From: Leptoclinus maculatus
Lineage: Eukaryota; Chordata; Actinopteri; Perciformes; Stichaeidae
Length of the DNA: 64,000 nt
Assembly: GCA_032191485.1 (NCBI GenBank)
Contig: JAVDOI010000003.1
Location: 16,123,813-16,187,812 of the forward strand
Reading direction: 5' to 3'
Below are positions 1 to 11,667 of this stretch, piece after piece (the stretch's first letter is position 1; every line of letters begins with the position of its first letter). Below the pieces are notes generated by a model, which was not told where the DNA came from, ran no database searches, and saw only the letters and a list, made by a program, of their open reading frames with translations. The translations under genes and the position numbers were made by a program.

Positions 1-259
1 GACAGGCTTTCAGAACACCAGCACTGAATATAAAGACAGTGAATGCCTTCAATTATTTACTCGGGCCACATGGATCAGGTTCAGCGCTTACCCTCTCCCT
101 CACATCTGAACCTTACTTTGGTCCAAGCCGGCAGCTTGGACTCTGTTTTTGCTTTATCATTTATTTAAACGCGTTACAATGTATTTTCTGATTAGAGCGT
201 TGTTGACAATGGTGTTCAGTGTTTCCCCTAGGTTTACAGCTTTGGGGGGGCGGCCCACA

Positions 260-373
260 GGGCGTGCAGCACAGCAGGGCGTGCAGAGCAGGGCGTGCAG
301 CACAGGGCGTGCAGCACAGGGCCTGCAGCACAGGGCCTGCAGCACAGGGCGTACAGGACAGGGCGTGCACGCC
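260..373. repeat. 14-bp minisatellite, about 8 units
   Basis: Units of 14 bp (consensus GGGCGTGCAGCACA) start at 260, 277, 291, 305, 319, 333, 347 and 361. A 3-bp GCA insertion lies between the first and second unit. Units 5 and 6 share a G-to-C change and unit 7 has two changes. The last unit is truncated. Confidence 0.9.
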
Positions 374-429
374 TTGGGCATCTTTCCTGTACTTAGCGAA
401 GCGCGCTCTCTGTCCGCTGGTGTGCTCAC

Positions 430-504
430 CTGTGTTTGCGCGCACGTGTCTGTGTGTGTGTCTGTGTGCGCACGCGCATCAGGGTGGAAGGGGGGGGGGG
501 GGGG
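430..504. repeat. TG/CG-rich simple sequence followed by a G homopolymer
   Basis: An alternating purine-pyrimidine stretch (TGTGTGTCTGTGTG and CGCACGCGC) is followed at about 490-504 by a run of G. The combination could form Z-DNA and G-quadruplex structure. No function is implied. Confidence 0.7.
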
Positions 505-3500
505 CGGGGCGCCCCCCTAATACAATGGTAGGGGAAACACTGGTGTTCCTTGTGCAAGCGACGGGGATGATAATAACCAAACCCTCTTTGTGAGGATGGG
601 TGCACCACAAGCATGCACTCTTATGTTCGTACTGTTCATGTGTAGGTTTGCGTTCTGCGGTCTTTCATACATGTTCATGGTCTCATGAGGTGTTATGTGT
701 ATTCATAAGCAGATCGTTTTCTAATCCAACACATGATATATAATACTGCATATAGTATTATTTCATAAAGTATTTTTGCTGTTTTTATGTGTCATTCCAT
801 CTACGGACTGTATTACAGTCATGGCCCATAGCCTGTTTGCTTAGTGTTTTTGTGTTTATTTGTTGTTTTCATCTTGAAATGTGCTGTGAGCGTCACTTTT
901 ATCGGCGATGTGTTCTTGTGTGGGTGCTTTTGAACCTGTTGATTATCTAGCTAGACGAGGTCAGGCAAAAGCACACTTGATTGTAGCTGTGTTCCTTAAG
1001 TACCAGTGCCCCGATGGTAGGTTAATCATGCATAGACATTGTAATTGTTTGTTTCATTATTTTCCATCTGATTTATCTTGTGGCCTGATCTTTCAGTGTC
1101 CTTTTTTAATATTTTAGAGTTCTATTATCACCATTGTTTTTATATTGTGTTGTCTTCTGAGACGCATCCCATTCATTTTTCAACTTTCAGCCTTTTGCTC
1201 AGCTTTTTAAACCTTACATCTCGGAGCTGCTATTCTCGGACTGTTGTACCACTGCAGTCAGTGCTGCCGAGTAAATAATTCACTGTCATCCTACAATTTC
1301 TTTTGAGACGGCAGGCGGGAGGGCTGCCTGCCCCGTAGAAAGCCAGTCTTTGGTGAAGCTCACGAATTCAAATTCAGTCACGCAGCAACTCTTAGTGGGG
1401 AAGAGTAAAACTAACCCGAGGCAGACGTTTTCAAACAGACAGCCAATCAAATGGTTGGTCGTTGAGCTGAAGTTTTGCTCTGCTTTCACTCACCTCCAAC
1501 TGTGTCTGTGCAGAGATTACAGTCTATGTTGCCATGTGTCTGTGTTCACCATTCTATCCAAATGTGGTTTTGTTCCTGCATTTAATTTCCTTTTCCAAGC
1601 AAACTGCCACAAAAAAAACAAAATAGCAAAGCTAATTGCTTCATGTCCATTTTTGTTTTGGTGCAAGCAAGAATTATTGTTCTGTTGTCCTCTGTGTTTA
1701 CTCTGTTGTCCAGTGTGTGTTGCTTTTAGCCTGCCAAGTCTAGAAAAATCAGTGTTTGTCAAAATTACTATATTCATAATTATATGTAGTATTTGTAGCT
1801 TATAGCAGACTTAAAGTGGTATGTGCAAGCTATGATTAAGGCAAACTAACATTGAAATAATCTTAATTGGAACACAAAAATAAATGCAAAATCCTATCGC
1901 AATTATGACTGAAATCATGTGAAATACGTCGGACACATCCAGGGAATGAAATTAGCAATTTCAGGTCATCTGCCACATGCAGATTTAAAAAAAATGAATT
2001 CCACAAATTAGAAATGGTCAGGGATTTACGTTGCATGATACATTCCATAGTTCTGCTGTCTGGTACCACTGACGTAGTGTTTACGACCATTAAGCGTCGG
2101 AAGTGGCAGACCAAAAAAACGTTGAGTGGCTGGTAGAAATATTCAGTGACCTGCAATAAGAAGTTAAAACTCAAAATAGGGTCTAAAACGGCAACTAAAA
2201 TAGTAATTAAGAAATTGTTGTGAATGCTCACGAGGAGTTCACTCAGCAGCTGCCAACCTTTGATTGCTGCTAGACAGACGCAGCTGATTGAGATGAGCTA
2301 ATTAGTGCAGCACATTTTCAGGCTCTTCTCTACTTATTTATATAGTCAGCAGAAAAAAACTCCATTCAAAACCTACGCATTATTGGTATGTTTAATCTTT
2401 TAAAGCCAGCAATAGTGCTAAAAGTCTTCAAATGGTTCAGAACGCTCTAGAATCTTAGCTAAGACTACAACGGGCCTAAATGGAGCATATGAATCACACC
2501 TGTGTTTCCCCTGCATTGCAATGACATGTGAAAATGGTTTGTTCCACCAGTGTTTGCTTCCCTTCATCGACTATCTATCGCGTCGGAGCCGACTTTAAAT
2601 TGTAAAATGGACACAACCCGTCCTACCTGCCCGATCTCCTTAAACCGTATGCTCCAATCAGGACTCTCCTCTCTCAGAATACAGGCTTTTACTGTCTGTC
2701 CCCAAAGTGAAAAAGAAAAGGACCGTTTCTGTTTCTTTGAATTATTTTATATTGTATTATTAATGTGAAGGATTTTGATGTTGTTAGCATTACCAGTACT
2801 TGCATCAAAACTAGATGGCAAGCTGGGGCAAAGAAAAATGATTGATGGTGAAACACAAACCAACCGGCTGAGCAGCTGAGCACTGAGTATAAGACCGAGC
2901 CGGACTTCAAACATTCAGAACTGTTCTTTTAATCATTCATTTGCACGTTCAAAAAAAAAAGTTTTTACATGCCATCCTAAGACACAGGCAAAAATAAGTA
3001 CAGGCCTGTTGCTATATAGGTTAGATGCCAGTCGTGGTTTGGGTTCGGTGCCTAGATCACTGACGGGCACCATGAAATCCAAAACAATCATGCCAGACAC
3101 TCATGATATAAAGTTGTAATTTTTGTCGGTCGTTTTAATCTCAGGGCCAGACAGCTGCAAATGTCCACTAGCCCTATTATTTCATTTTAATGTGTATTTG
3201 GTGCCATCTTGTAACGAAGCATTGCCATGAAAGAGTGTGGCATGTGAACTTGCTTTTCCGTTTTGTTCAAAATAAAGCCTGTTATTATTGCTCTAGTCTT
3301 TTTGGTGAGGCTCGCTGCAGTCACCTCTGTCTGAAGCACTTAGCCCAAATTTAAAACAGCTCAAGCAGGTCTTGGCTCAGTGAGGAATTGAGGCTCCCCC
3401 CTGCAGAGATCCTGTGCTTTTGGGAAGAGCTGCTCCGAAACATCACTGGCTGATGTCATGAAGAGAAAAGATTGACCCGGAGTCCTGGGAGAGTTTTTCA

Positions 3501-3929
3501 AATGAGTTTGTGTGGATATGTGTATGCGCTTCCTTTTTGTGATTAACCTGGATTGTCAGCATTCCCATAGGCCATGGCATCGATCTGGTGGCAGTTGTAA
3601 TGGCTCCCTGTAGTCCCTGTAAAGCATATGCACAGTCATATATCCCCACTAACCTACATGTCTGTGCTCTGAATATCAAAATGGATTCAGAGTGACTATG
3701 TGGTTTGGAGATCTGTAATAAGTCCTCCACTGTCATTTTCTACATCTTCTCCCTTTCTCCACAAAATGCATCACCACTGTTTGTGATGAGCTCTTCCCTT
3801 TCGCTCCACTATCTTTCATTCTTTTCAATGTTTCACTATCTGTAATACATTCATGTTGAGCAGCCTGTCCTTGTGACTGCACTTACAGAAAATAGTCAAA
3901 CTAACGCCTTGTCTCGCCCCCCTTTTTAG

Positions 3930-5464
3930 GCGACATCCACGGGCAATACACAGATCTTCTGAGGCTGTTTGAGTATGGGGGTTTCCCTCCAGAGGCAAAC
4001 TACCTTTTCCTGGGTGACTACGTGGACAGAGGGAAACAGTCCCTGGAAACCATCTGCCTTCTGTTGGCCTACAAGATCAAATATCCAGAGAACTTTTTCC
4101 TGCTCAGGGGCAACCACGAGTGTGCTTCCATCAACCGCATCTACGGTTTCTACGATGAGTGTGAGTTGAAGTGAACTAAACCTGTACACAAATGAAGCAA
4201 TGAAGCAATGCACACGTGTAGTTTTTTTTTTTTTTAATAATGTGTGTTTTATGTGTTCCACCAGGCAAGCGCAGGTTCAACATCAAGTTGTGGAAGACCT
4301 TCACCGACTGCTTTAACTGCCTCCCCATTGCTGCTATCATTGATGAGAAGATCTTCTGCTGCCATGGAGGTAAGAGAACTGTTTGCACGTATTTAATCCC
4401 CTTGTCCCAATTGTAAACCAAACGTTTTGATACCCTGGTTCGAAATATAATCGCAGTAACTCCAAACAGAAGTAACCTCTTTTATCTTCTATTTTAGGAC
4501 TATCGCCTGATTTGCAGTCAATGGAGCAGATTCGAAGGATCATGAGGCCAACAGACGTGCCTGATACAGGTAGTGTGTGTGTGTGTGTCTGCATGCTCAT
4601 ACTGATGTACTATAAATGTATTCTAGGGAGAAATCCAAAGGAAGTGAACTTACGTTTTCCTGATTTAAATGACTATTACATCAGTAGACCTGCTGTGTTT
4701 CATCATCAAAGTCAGGATCTTTGTTCTTATCTCCATCTCTCCTCTCTTTGTGTGTCTCAGGCCTGCTGTGTGACCTTTTGTGGTCAGACCCAGATAAGGA
4801 TGTACAAGGTTGGGGTGAGAACGACCGCGGGGTCTCCTTCACCTTCGGAGCAGATGTGGTCAGCAAGTTCCTAAACCGCCACGACCTGGACCTCATCTGC
4901 AGAGCCCACCAGGTAATTCTGAAGGGAATGAACGTAGAGAGCCTGGATGTGGAGTGTGCGTGAATGCAGCAAGTGCATGGCAAGCAAATTTACTTTTTTT
5001 TTCTTAGAGACGTAACATTGGTTGGCCATGCACTTTAATGATAGCTCTATTAGTTTGTATGTCTTTGGAACAAGTAACTAGACACAGACACAAGAGTTAA
5101 GCTATTTTGGCTCTGCGTTGGCCGTTTCATATTGATTCAAGTGTGGGTAGTTATGGACACTCAGCCATGATAGCAAAATTGGGTTCTGAAACTAGCTGAA
5201 GATCTGTTCTCTTGGTATTGATCGCTGTAGGCGGTGGAATAATGTCATGTGTCTTCTAACAGGTTGTGGAGGATGGATACGAGTTCTTTGCCAAACGCCA
5301 ACTGGTCACACTTTTCTCTGCTCCAAACTACTGCGGGGAGTTCGACAACGCCGGCGGCATGATGAGTGTCGATGAATCCCTCATGTGCTCCTTCCAGGTA
5401 GTCTAAAGCTTTACCAATGCACATGAATGCCGATTGACTTATCTCAGAAACACTTAACACATGC

Positions 5465-5530
<66 letters not shown>

Positions 5531-5661
5531 GTGTGTTCTTTTGTTATTATTTAAAGATCCTAAAGCCGTCAGAGAAGAAGGCCAAGTATCAGTATGGCGG
5601 TGTGAATTCCGGTCGGCCCGTCACCCCACCCCGCACCACCCAAGCCCCCAAGAAGAGGTGA
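3930..5661 (+). CDS. ppp1cb: Protein phosphatase 1 catalytic subunit beta, 3' six exons (partial)
   Basis: This is the metal-dependent serine/threonine phosphatase core of PP1, which works with many targeting subunits in the cytosol, nucleus and on myosin. Exons are 3930-4160, 4265-4369, 4498-4569, 4761-4912, 5263-5397 and 5557-5661, all with GT-AG borders and matching phases. They encode 265 complete residues, equal to human residues 63-327, so only about 62 residues are missing upstream. The visible catalytic motifs are GDIHGQY, GDYVDRG and RGNHECASINR, and the SAPNYCGEFDNAGG loop is present. The end reads RPVTPPRTTQAPKKR, which fits the beta isoform (human RPVTPPRTANPPKKR) and not alpha or gamma. 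A teleost duplicate is possible. The gene is cut by the window edge. Confidence 0.95.
4571..4589. repeat. GT microsatellite in a ppp1cb intron
   Basis: A short GT run begins immediately after the splice donor at 4570. Confidence 0.8.
5466..5531. repeat. CT microsatellite in the last ppp1cb intron
   Basis: About 65 bp of nearly uninterrupted CT lies in the last intron and ends roughly 25 bp before the acceptor at 5556. It is pyrimidine-rich on the sense strand and so extends the polypyrimidine tract. Confidence 0.95.
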
Positions 5662-7335
5662 ACGTACAGCCTTGGCTCCCCCCCCCCCCCCCCCTCCTTC
5701 TCCCCCCCTGTCCGTCCCTGTTCTGCGATCACGGCAACCCCTGTAACTCCCCTGTATAGCGAAGATACAGGGCTTATCTAATGGCCCGAATCTTTCTCCT
5801 CCTTTCTCCCCACTCACCCACCCCACCCCAAACTCCACTGACAGCTCTTTTCTTAATGTGTATGTGTACATAAATTTGCTGTGACCAATCTGTTTTATTT
5901 TTTGCCTGTTTTGTCAGTATTTTTGATATTATTAACAGATTCTCTTGTTTGTGGTTTTACTTCCAATGCCATTCAAGGTTTTCTGAGGATCTGTGTCGTC
6001 TCTGTTTAGAGGGGGCAAAGTGACTGAGTTAGAGGAATTATTTTTCAGTTTAACAGAAAAACCGTAGAGATTGAACATTGTTTTTGCCTTGACCTCTCAA
6101 AAAAAAAAAAACAAGCAGAGAGAATCCTTCCAATGTGTTTTAATTAAGACTGCGGTGTCCGTGCTAAATCCGTAGACACGAATAACGTTTCTTATATTCC
6201 GGGTTAACAGTTCAAACACATTACAGCGTATGTGGTGCACTTGCGGTTGTTGTGCAGTGGCACAACATTTGACATATTTAACCCCTGAAAAAGTGCACCT
6301 CATCCCCATGAGTAGCAAAGAATGTGAAGAGACCGGCTTGAATGAAAAAATAGAGGATAAATCGGATGCTGCTGGCAGTGGACACCCCCCGAAACACAAC
6401 GCCCTCTGGGCATCGATTCCTCCGCTCTGTTATGCCTCCCTGTGCCTCGACACCCCTCAGCATCACAAAAGCATGCCGCTCCTCACACTGAGCTGGTATT
6501 GACATTTTCCTGGTTCTGTTTATTGTTTGTTCTCATCAAGATAATTTCCCCCGATATTATCCTCTGGTGTACTAAAAGTGCTTATAAAATTGTCCTTTCC
6601 TAGTGTTTGTATGAAGACGGATAGAACATATCTTAACAGCACTGGTTGCAATTTTGTAAGTGTCTAACGTATCTTAAGTAAAGCCGTACAGTGTTTAAAA
6701 GACCAAATAAATATAAAGCAAGCTTCACGTAATGCTCCACAGTATTTGAATTGTTTAGTGCTGTGTTTATAGAGTGCATAAAAACGTAATGAAGAGAGGT
6801 TTCTCTTGGAAGCTTTTAAGTAAAACGACTGCTTACCCTCCTGTCGCATCACCCGAATCCGTTCTGGAGTATGAAAACCGGAGGAGTCGGGCGTGGGTGG
6901 CAGGGACCAGGCAGTGGTGCTTTGGGAAGCGATGCCACCTGGTGTATAAATACAGTAGTACAGTACAAATCGGATGTGAATTTCAAACCGCTCAGGATGG
7001 GCTTTTCACTACATCGCTGGTACAAAATGTTGCCGTTGACCATGAGGAGGTACTGGCAGATATCTACAGTCGACTGCAAATGAGATGCAGCTGACTTTGC
7101 GGAAAACAGTTGCCTCTTCCTTTTTTTTTTTTTTTTTTTTGCTCTTTGTGGTATTATTCTTTCTGTTGTATTTCTATGTTCTCTATTCACATTGCTTTCT
7201 TTTTATCCACTTAATTTATTTCCTAATACTGATAATAACAAAACAATGAGGTGTTACCAAAAGCTGTTTTGCAATTTGTACAAGTTTGTTTGAAAGTCTG
7301 TAAATTCAATAAAATGGATGGAAACCAAAATTGTT
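5662..7335 (+). other. ppp1cb 3' UTR
   Basis: The sequence after the TGA at 5659-5661 begins with a C homopolymer (about 5678-5694) and a C-rich stretch. AATAAA hexamers occur at 6706-6711 and 7308-7313. The second is followed by a T/G-rich stretch at 7330-7350 and is the better distal cleavage site. The UTR end is inferred from these signals. T runs near 7121-7140 are simple sequence. Confidence 0.6.
7308..7313 (+). terminator. Poly(A) signal, ppp1cb distal
   Basis: AATAAA followed within 20-40 bp by TTTTGTTTTGTCTG, a plausible GU-rich downstream element. Confidence 0.6.
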
Positions 7336-7430
7336 TTGTTTTGTCTGTAATGTCAAGAAATTTGAGACGTTGCAATGTTACTATTCTCTACACTTCTTTA
7401 TCTCAACATACAACTGATACTCTGGATGTC

Positions 7431-8802
7431 TTATTGGTAAAAGTGATTGTAAAGCAAAGGGACTCTTTTTCTCTCCTGTTCATCATTGAACCCAGTGATG
7501 GTTTTAGCGGCCGGGCCCCGCAGATGCTTCTTTTCCCCGTTCAGAGCTCGGTGCATCGGCCTTGAATACAACCAGAGGATCAGTGGCAGTAGAAAATATG
7601 GAACGACCAGGTGGAGGTGTGACAAGATCCAAGCCAAGATGATCCACAGTCCCACTTTTAGAAATAGGAGACTGTAGTAGATGATGGCCTGTGAGGAGTC
7701 GAATGTGGAGTCGGCCTGAGGACAGATTTAAATGTATTAATTTGAACATGTATTTATGATTAAAACAGGCTATGATGGCTGTTAAGTTTAGATATATGTG
7801 AACCAATAGCCTGTCTTGCCAAACCTGTACATCCTGTACTTTCACTGCATCAGTCATCACCATATCATCCCCGTTACCAGACCTCAGGAAGCAAAGGGCC
7901 CAATAGGAGAGAGTGCTCCTTTCCTTCTTCATGTGTACAGAAAGAGTCCTCCTTTCATTTTTCATCTGCCCAGAAGGCTTTCGTGGCTGTGGTGCTTTCA
8001 TTGCCAATGTGTCTGCCCAAGAAGATGTTGGGGTTCGAGCACTCGAAACAACTATGGAATATTATAAACCAAAATATTAAGTTAAAACAGATCTATCTAA
8101 TTGATCAATTAAATCAAATAAGCTTAATGGCTTTACAGTTGATGTTACATTATTGCCAAAGCTCAATTTCATATGAATAAATATTAGATTTTAATAAGAA
8201 AAATAAATAAATGACAAGACAACAAATGCTTTAAACATATATAGTCTAAGTCAGAATTACGAATCAACGTAGAAGCAAGGAGGAGACTCATGGTTTCTCT
8301 TAGTTTGTGGAAGCATATACATATTTTTGTAGCCATATTTATCAACAATAACATCTGATGTATTTGCAATCTGCTTCACTTACCACGTACGCGAGATTGT
8401 GCCCGATGTTGGAGATGAGCAAATTTTGTTTTCCCAGCTGTTGATATGAGCGACCACTGCAAACTAACCATGGAATGTTTTTTTTCAAAACAGGAATGTT
8501 ATGATTATAATATTATACAAACGTATACAATCTTTCAATTGATTGGCCTCTCTAGTTCGGATTGTTTTGTGTAATACACCTTTCCAAACACACGAGGGCG
8601 ACATGTATCCCTTTGATTCAGTGAAACTGCTCCTTTGACTGTCGTTGACTGGACGGGACGCAGCGCGTGACATCAGATCTGTATACAACACGGATGGGTC
8701 ACGGTCGCTGCGCAGTCGCAGTGGGAGCGATTTACACATCAGCGACGTTTTTCGGGACAAGCTACAAACCAGAAGTGCATGTTGTGTCCCCGTCCTCTGC
8801 AT
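7431..8802 (-). CDS. Candidate small membrane protein gene, three exons
   Basis: On the minus strand three open segments join in phase: 8802-8580 (donor GTGTAT), 8463-8384 (acceptor TTAG, strong donor GTAAGT) and 7715-7431 (acceptor TCCTCAG, stop TAA). They sum to 588 nt, or 195 residues. The last exon encodes a roughly 40-residue hydrophobic stretch, including FLKVGLWIILAWILSHLHLV and PYFLLPLILWLYSRP, followed by a basic tail. The spacing FLKV-LW...YF-L-L--W-Y resembles, from memory, the hydrophobic part of SAYSD1 (183 residues in human), but the SAYSVFN signature is not intact; only TGFN sits in the matching place. The start is uncertain: another in-frame ATG begins at 8613. The gene converges on ppp1cb and is divergent from manea. 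It could be a real gene, a degraded copy, or a chance join; exons 2 and 3 look the most genuine. Confidence 0.4.
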
Positions 8803-9000
8803 CTCATACAAACGAGAATAATTTATGAAGAGTCTCCCGAGCTGTGCAGACTGTTTGCGTTTAACTCTGAAGCTATATATTGTGTTTAAATGAGCGTAGT
8901 TTGCACACGGAAACAAGTGACGTGTTTGACGGTTGGAGGCTAAAACTCGTATTGTGTCAGCCCTGTTATCCTCAGCTGCTGTTGACTAGTCTAAAGTTCA
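8600..9000. promoter_or_regulatory. Possible bidirectional promoter between the minus-strand candidate gene and manea
   Basis: This is a locally GC- and CpG-richer tract (for example GGACGGGACGCAGCGCG near 8652) in an AT-rich setting, with CRE-like TGACGT at about 8917. It lies between the first exon of the minus-strand candidate and the upstream part of manea. No transcription start can be placed from sequence alone. Confidence 0.3.
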
Positions 9001-9310
9001 TCAATAGAGGTAGAGTTGAAGTGGCTAACGTCGTTAGCTTGTTCATTGTTTCTGAATGCATTGCTAAACTGTGTGCTAGTAGCTACATGTGATTGAACGC
9101 TAGCACAATTAATTAAGTAGCTTTCTGTAAGTGGTAGCTAGTTGCAGTCGTTGAGGACAGTATAGCTTACTCTCTGTGTGTTTCTCTGCCTCTTTTATTC
9201 TGTTTTTTTTAGAGAATAATTGGCAGCTGATTTACATTGTTAACATATTTTTCCAAACGTGATGGTTGCAGAAAAATTTGAGAATTTGCTGATTTATAGT
9301 AAACTGAACT

Positions 9311-9615
9311 AGAGCTGCAACAATGTGGGGTTTTGGACTGTTAGTCAGACAAAACAAGACTTTTGAACTCACCATGAACTCTGAGACATTTTGATTTGGT
9401 ATTTGTGACTATATGATACATACAGCTAACATACTCTATATTAATATTAGTTACACCCTTAAACTAAACATCTTTGGGTTCGGACTGTTGGTCAAGACAA
9501 ACAAGGAAGTTATGATATTTCTCTTTGTGATTGCCATCTTCACTATTTCCTGACCTTTTTATAGGGCAGATGATTAGTTTATTAAACAAGAACAATTATA
9601 ATTAGTTGCAGCCCT
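9311..9615. mobile_element. hAT-like non-autonomous element with terminal inverted repeats
   Basis: The left end AGAGCTGCAAC (9311-9321) matches the inverted right end GTTGCAGCCCT (9605-9615) at 10 of 11 positions. Inside are two similar copies of a segment containing GGACTGTT(A/G)GTCA, at about 9327-9360 and 9475-9510. The ends and interior resemble a dispersed repeat common in spiny-rayed fishes. No transposase is encoded. It sits just before the manea coding exon. Confidence 0.55.
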
Positions 9616-9771
9616 AATGTTCTTTTGTAACACTGATATTCCTTGCTTCCTCAAAACCTCCAGGCTGAACAAAAACTCCCTTTCGGAGCTTCAATGGCAT
9701 CCTGTCCAACGACAATCTCAATCCGCTGTCTCAACAATGACCTGTGGAAAGCCTCGCGCACCGACTGAAGA

Positions 9772-11667
9772 ATGGCGAGGTTTAGGCGCAAGTCTTGCAT
9801 CACACTAGTTGTTTTGGTGCTGCTTGTGCTCATAGTGACGGTGGTCTTGAAGGCACTGACACCGGAGGACTCTCCGTTTAGCAGCCCAGTTGGTGCGGAG
9901 CTGTTCCCGGACAGAAAGAGTCCCACTCACATCCAGAAAGAAAACAACAACCCTAACCCGTTCAAAATGAGTGACTCGGATCAGTCGGGCAAACTGGAAG
10001 CTGCACTGAGGAAGTTCCCTCCTCCAAACTACTATCTTCATGCTTTCTACTACCCGTGGTATGGGAACCCCAAGTTTGACGGCAAATACATCCACTGGGA
10101 CCACCCGCAGCTGCCACACTGGGACTTGAAGGTGGCTCAGGGGTATCCGCAAGGGAGACACGTCCCACCTGATGACATCGGGGCCAACTTCTACCCGTCT
10201 TTAGGGGCTTACAGTTCCAGGGATCCCTCCGTCGTAGAGTCTCACATGCAGCAGCTGCGCACAGCAGCCATCGGTAAAACATATGAATCTAAAATTCTGA
10301 CCCGATTCATTCAATTTAAATGATGTTTCTTCGTCATTTTCATTCAGTAGTCTTATATTTAAAGTAATTATCATTTAATGATTTAACATACAAAATGATC
10401 ATTTCTGCCCCTACTGTATTAGTCCTACAACTCATTCAATGTTAACTGCAGTACATTTACACTATAGTAACATATTATATTTATGAACTATCCGAGTGTT
10501 TTCTTGCCTGTTTGAACTGTAACTGTGTTTATACTCAGGTGTCCTTGCTGTCTCATGGTATCCTCCTAATACGAAGGATGATAATGGTGAGCCAGTGGAT
10601 GACATTGTGCCTTTGCTGTTGGAAGTGGCACATAAATACCATATTAAGGTCTGTATGAAGATAGTAGTCAGTTCAGTAGCCGTTTGTTTTGTATTCAGCA
10701 GGAGACAAAATGTTTGATGTCCCGGGTTCCTTAACAATGTCTTAATATTCTGAAAAGACATTCTTGTCTATAAGAACCTTTTTGTGTTGCTGTCATTTCT
10801 GTGTTCACAGGTGGCGTTTCACATTGAACCCTACAAAGACAGAGATGAAGTCAACATGTTCGCTAATGTCAAATACATCATTGAGAAGTGAGTGTGTTTC
10901 TTCAGCACCATAATCTTACACTCACTCTGGAAATCATTCAGATTTACGTAGTTGTCATCAGTCTTTTTTTATTCCTGTAACATTTCCCCTTTATTTGCTT
11001 GTTCATCTTGTGTTGTTTACCTCCTGCTCTCAGATACGGGGAGCACCCTGCTTTCTTCAAGTACCGGACAAACACTGGCAAGCTTCTTCCCCTCTTCTAT
11101 GTGTATGACTCATATCTGATGAACTCGGAGCAGTGGGCCAAACTGCTCAAACACACGGAGAGTAACAGCATCAGGAACAGCCCGTACGACGCCATCTTCA
11201 TCGCCCTGCTGGTTGAGGAGAAACATAAGAGGGATATCCTGACTGCCGGTTTTGATGGTGTCTACACCTATTTTGCTACTAATGGGTTTTCCTACGGGTC
11301 CACTCAGCGGAACTGGGACTCTGTTAAAGCTTTCTGTGAAGATAACAACCTGATATTCATCCCAAGTGTGGGCCCCGGGTACATTGACACGAGCATTCGA
11401 CCCTGGAACTTCCAAAACACTCGAAACCGCATCAACGGCAAATACTACGAAACCTCGCTGAGTGCTGCGTTACAAGCCAGGCCTGATTTCATCTCTATAA
11501 CGTCTTTTAATGAGTGGCACGAGGGGTCTCAGATCGAAATGGCAATTCCCAAAACAGGCCAGACTGTGTATCTGGACTACCTGCCCAACAAACCTGCAAT
11601 CTACCTGGAGATAACTCGCAAATGGGCTGCGATCTTTGGTGGTGAGCGACGAAAATGGCAGGATTGA
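9772..11667 (+). CDS. manea: Glycoprotein endo-alpha-1,2-mannosidase, four coding exons
   Basis: This GH99 Golgi enzyme cleaves glucosylated mannose from N-glycans and gives glycoproteins a second chance at glucose trimming. Exons are 9772-10273, 10539-10648, 10811-10887 and 11034-11667. They sum to 1323 nt, or 440 residues (human 462). Residues about 9-27 are a signal anchor (LVVLVLLVLIVTVVLKAL), preceded by a basic MARFRRK tail, giving a type II membrane protein. The luminal GH99 domain starts near YLHAFYYPWYGNP. The motif ITSFNEWHEGSQIE in the last exon carries the two conserved catalytic-region glutamates (NEWHEG). The second intron donor is the unusual GTCTGT. An acceptor at 9663 places the ATG about 108 bp into its exon, so at least one 5' non-coding exon lies upstream. 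Confidence 0.95.

Larger units (their letters stand above)
1..3929 (+). other. Intron 2 of ppp1cb (3' part), no exon seen
   Basis: This stretch runs up to the acceptor of the first ppp1cb exon in the window. I looked for the conserved coding exon that ends just before the GDIHGQY motif, and for the first exon, and found neither, so both lie upstream of the window. The tract holds a 14-bp minisatellite (260-373), a TG/CG-rich stretch followed by a G run (about 430-504), and otherwise AT-rich sequence with short open frames that look random. Calling it intron 2 assumes the conserved PP1 gene structure. Confidence 0.7.

Noticed and set aside
1350..1805. 151-residue plus-strand open frame
   Set aside because: It has low-complexity Cys/Leu/Phe-rich composition and no family resemblance, and lies in a presumed ppp1cb intron.
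5427..5759. Plus-strand open frame rich in Ser-Leu
   Set aside because: It is the CT microsatellite translated, followed by out-of-frame reading of the last ppp1cb exon.
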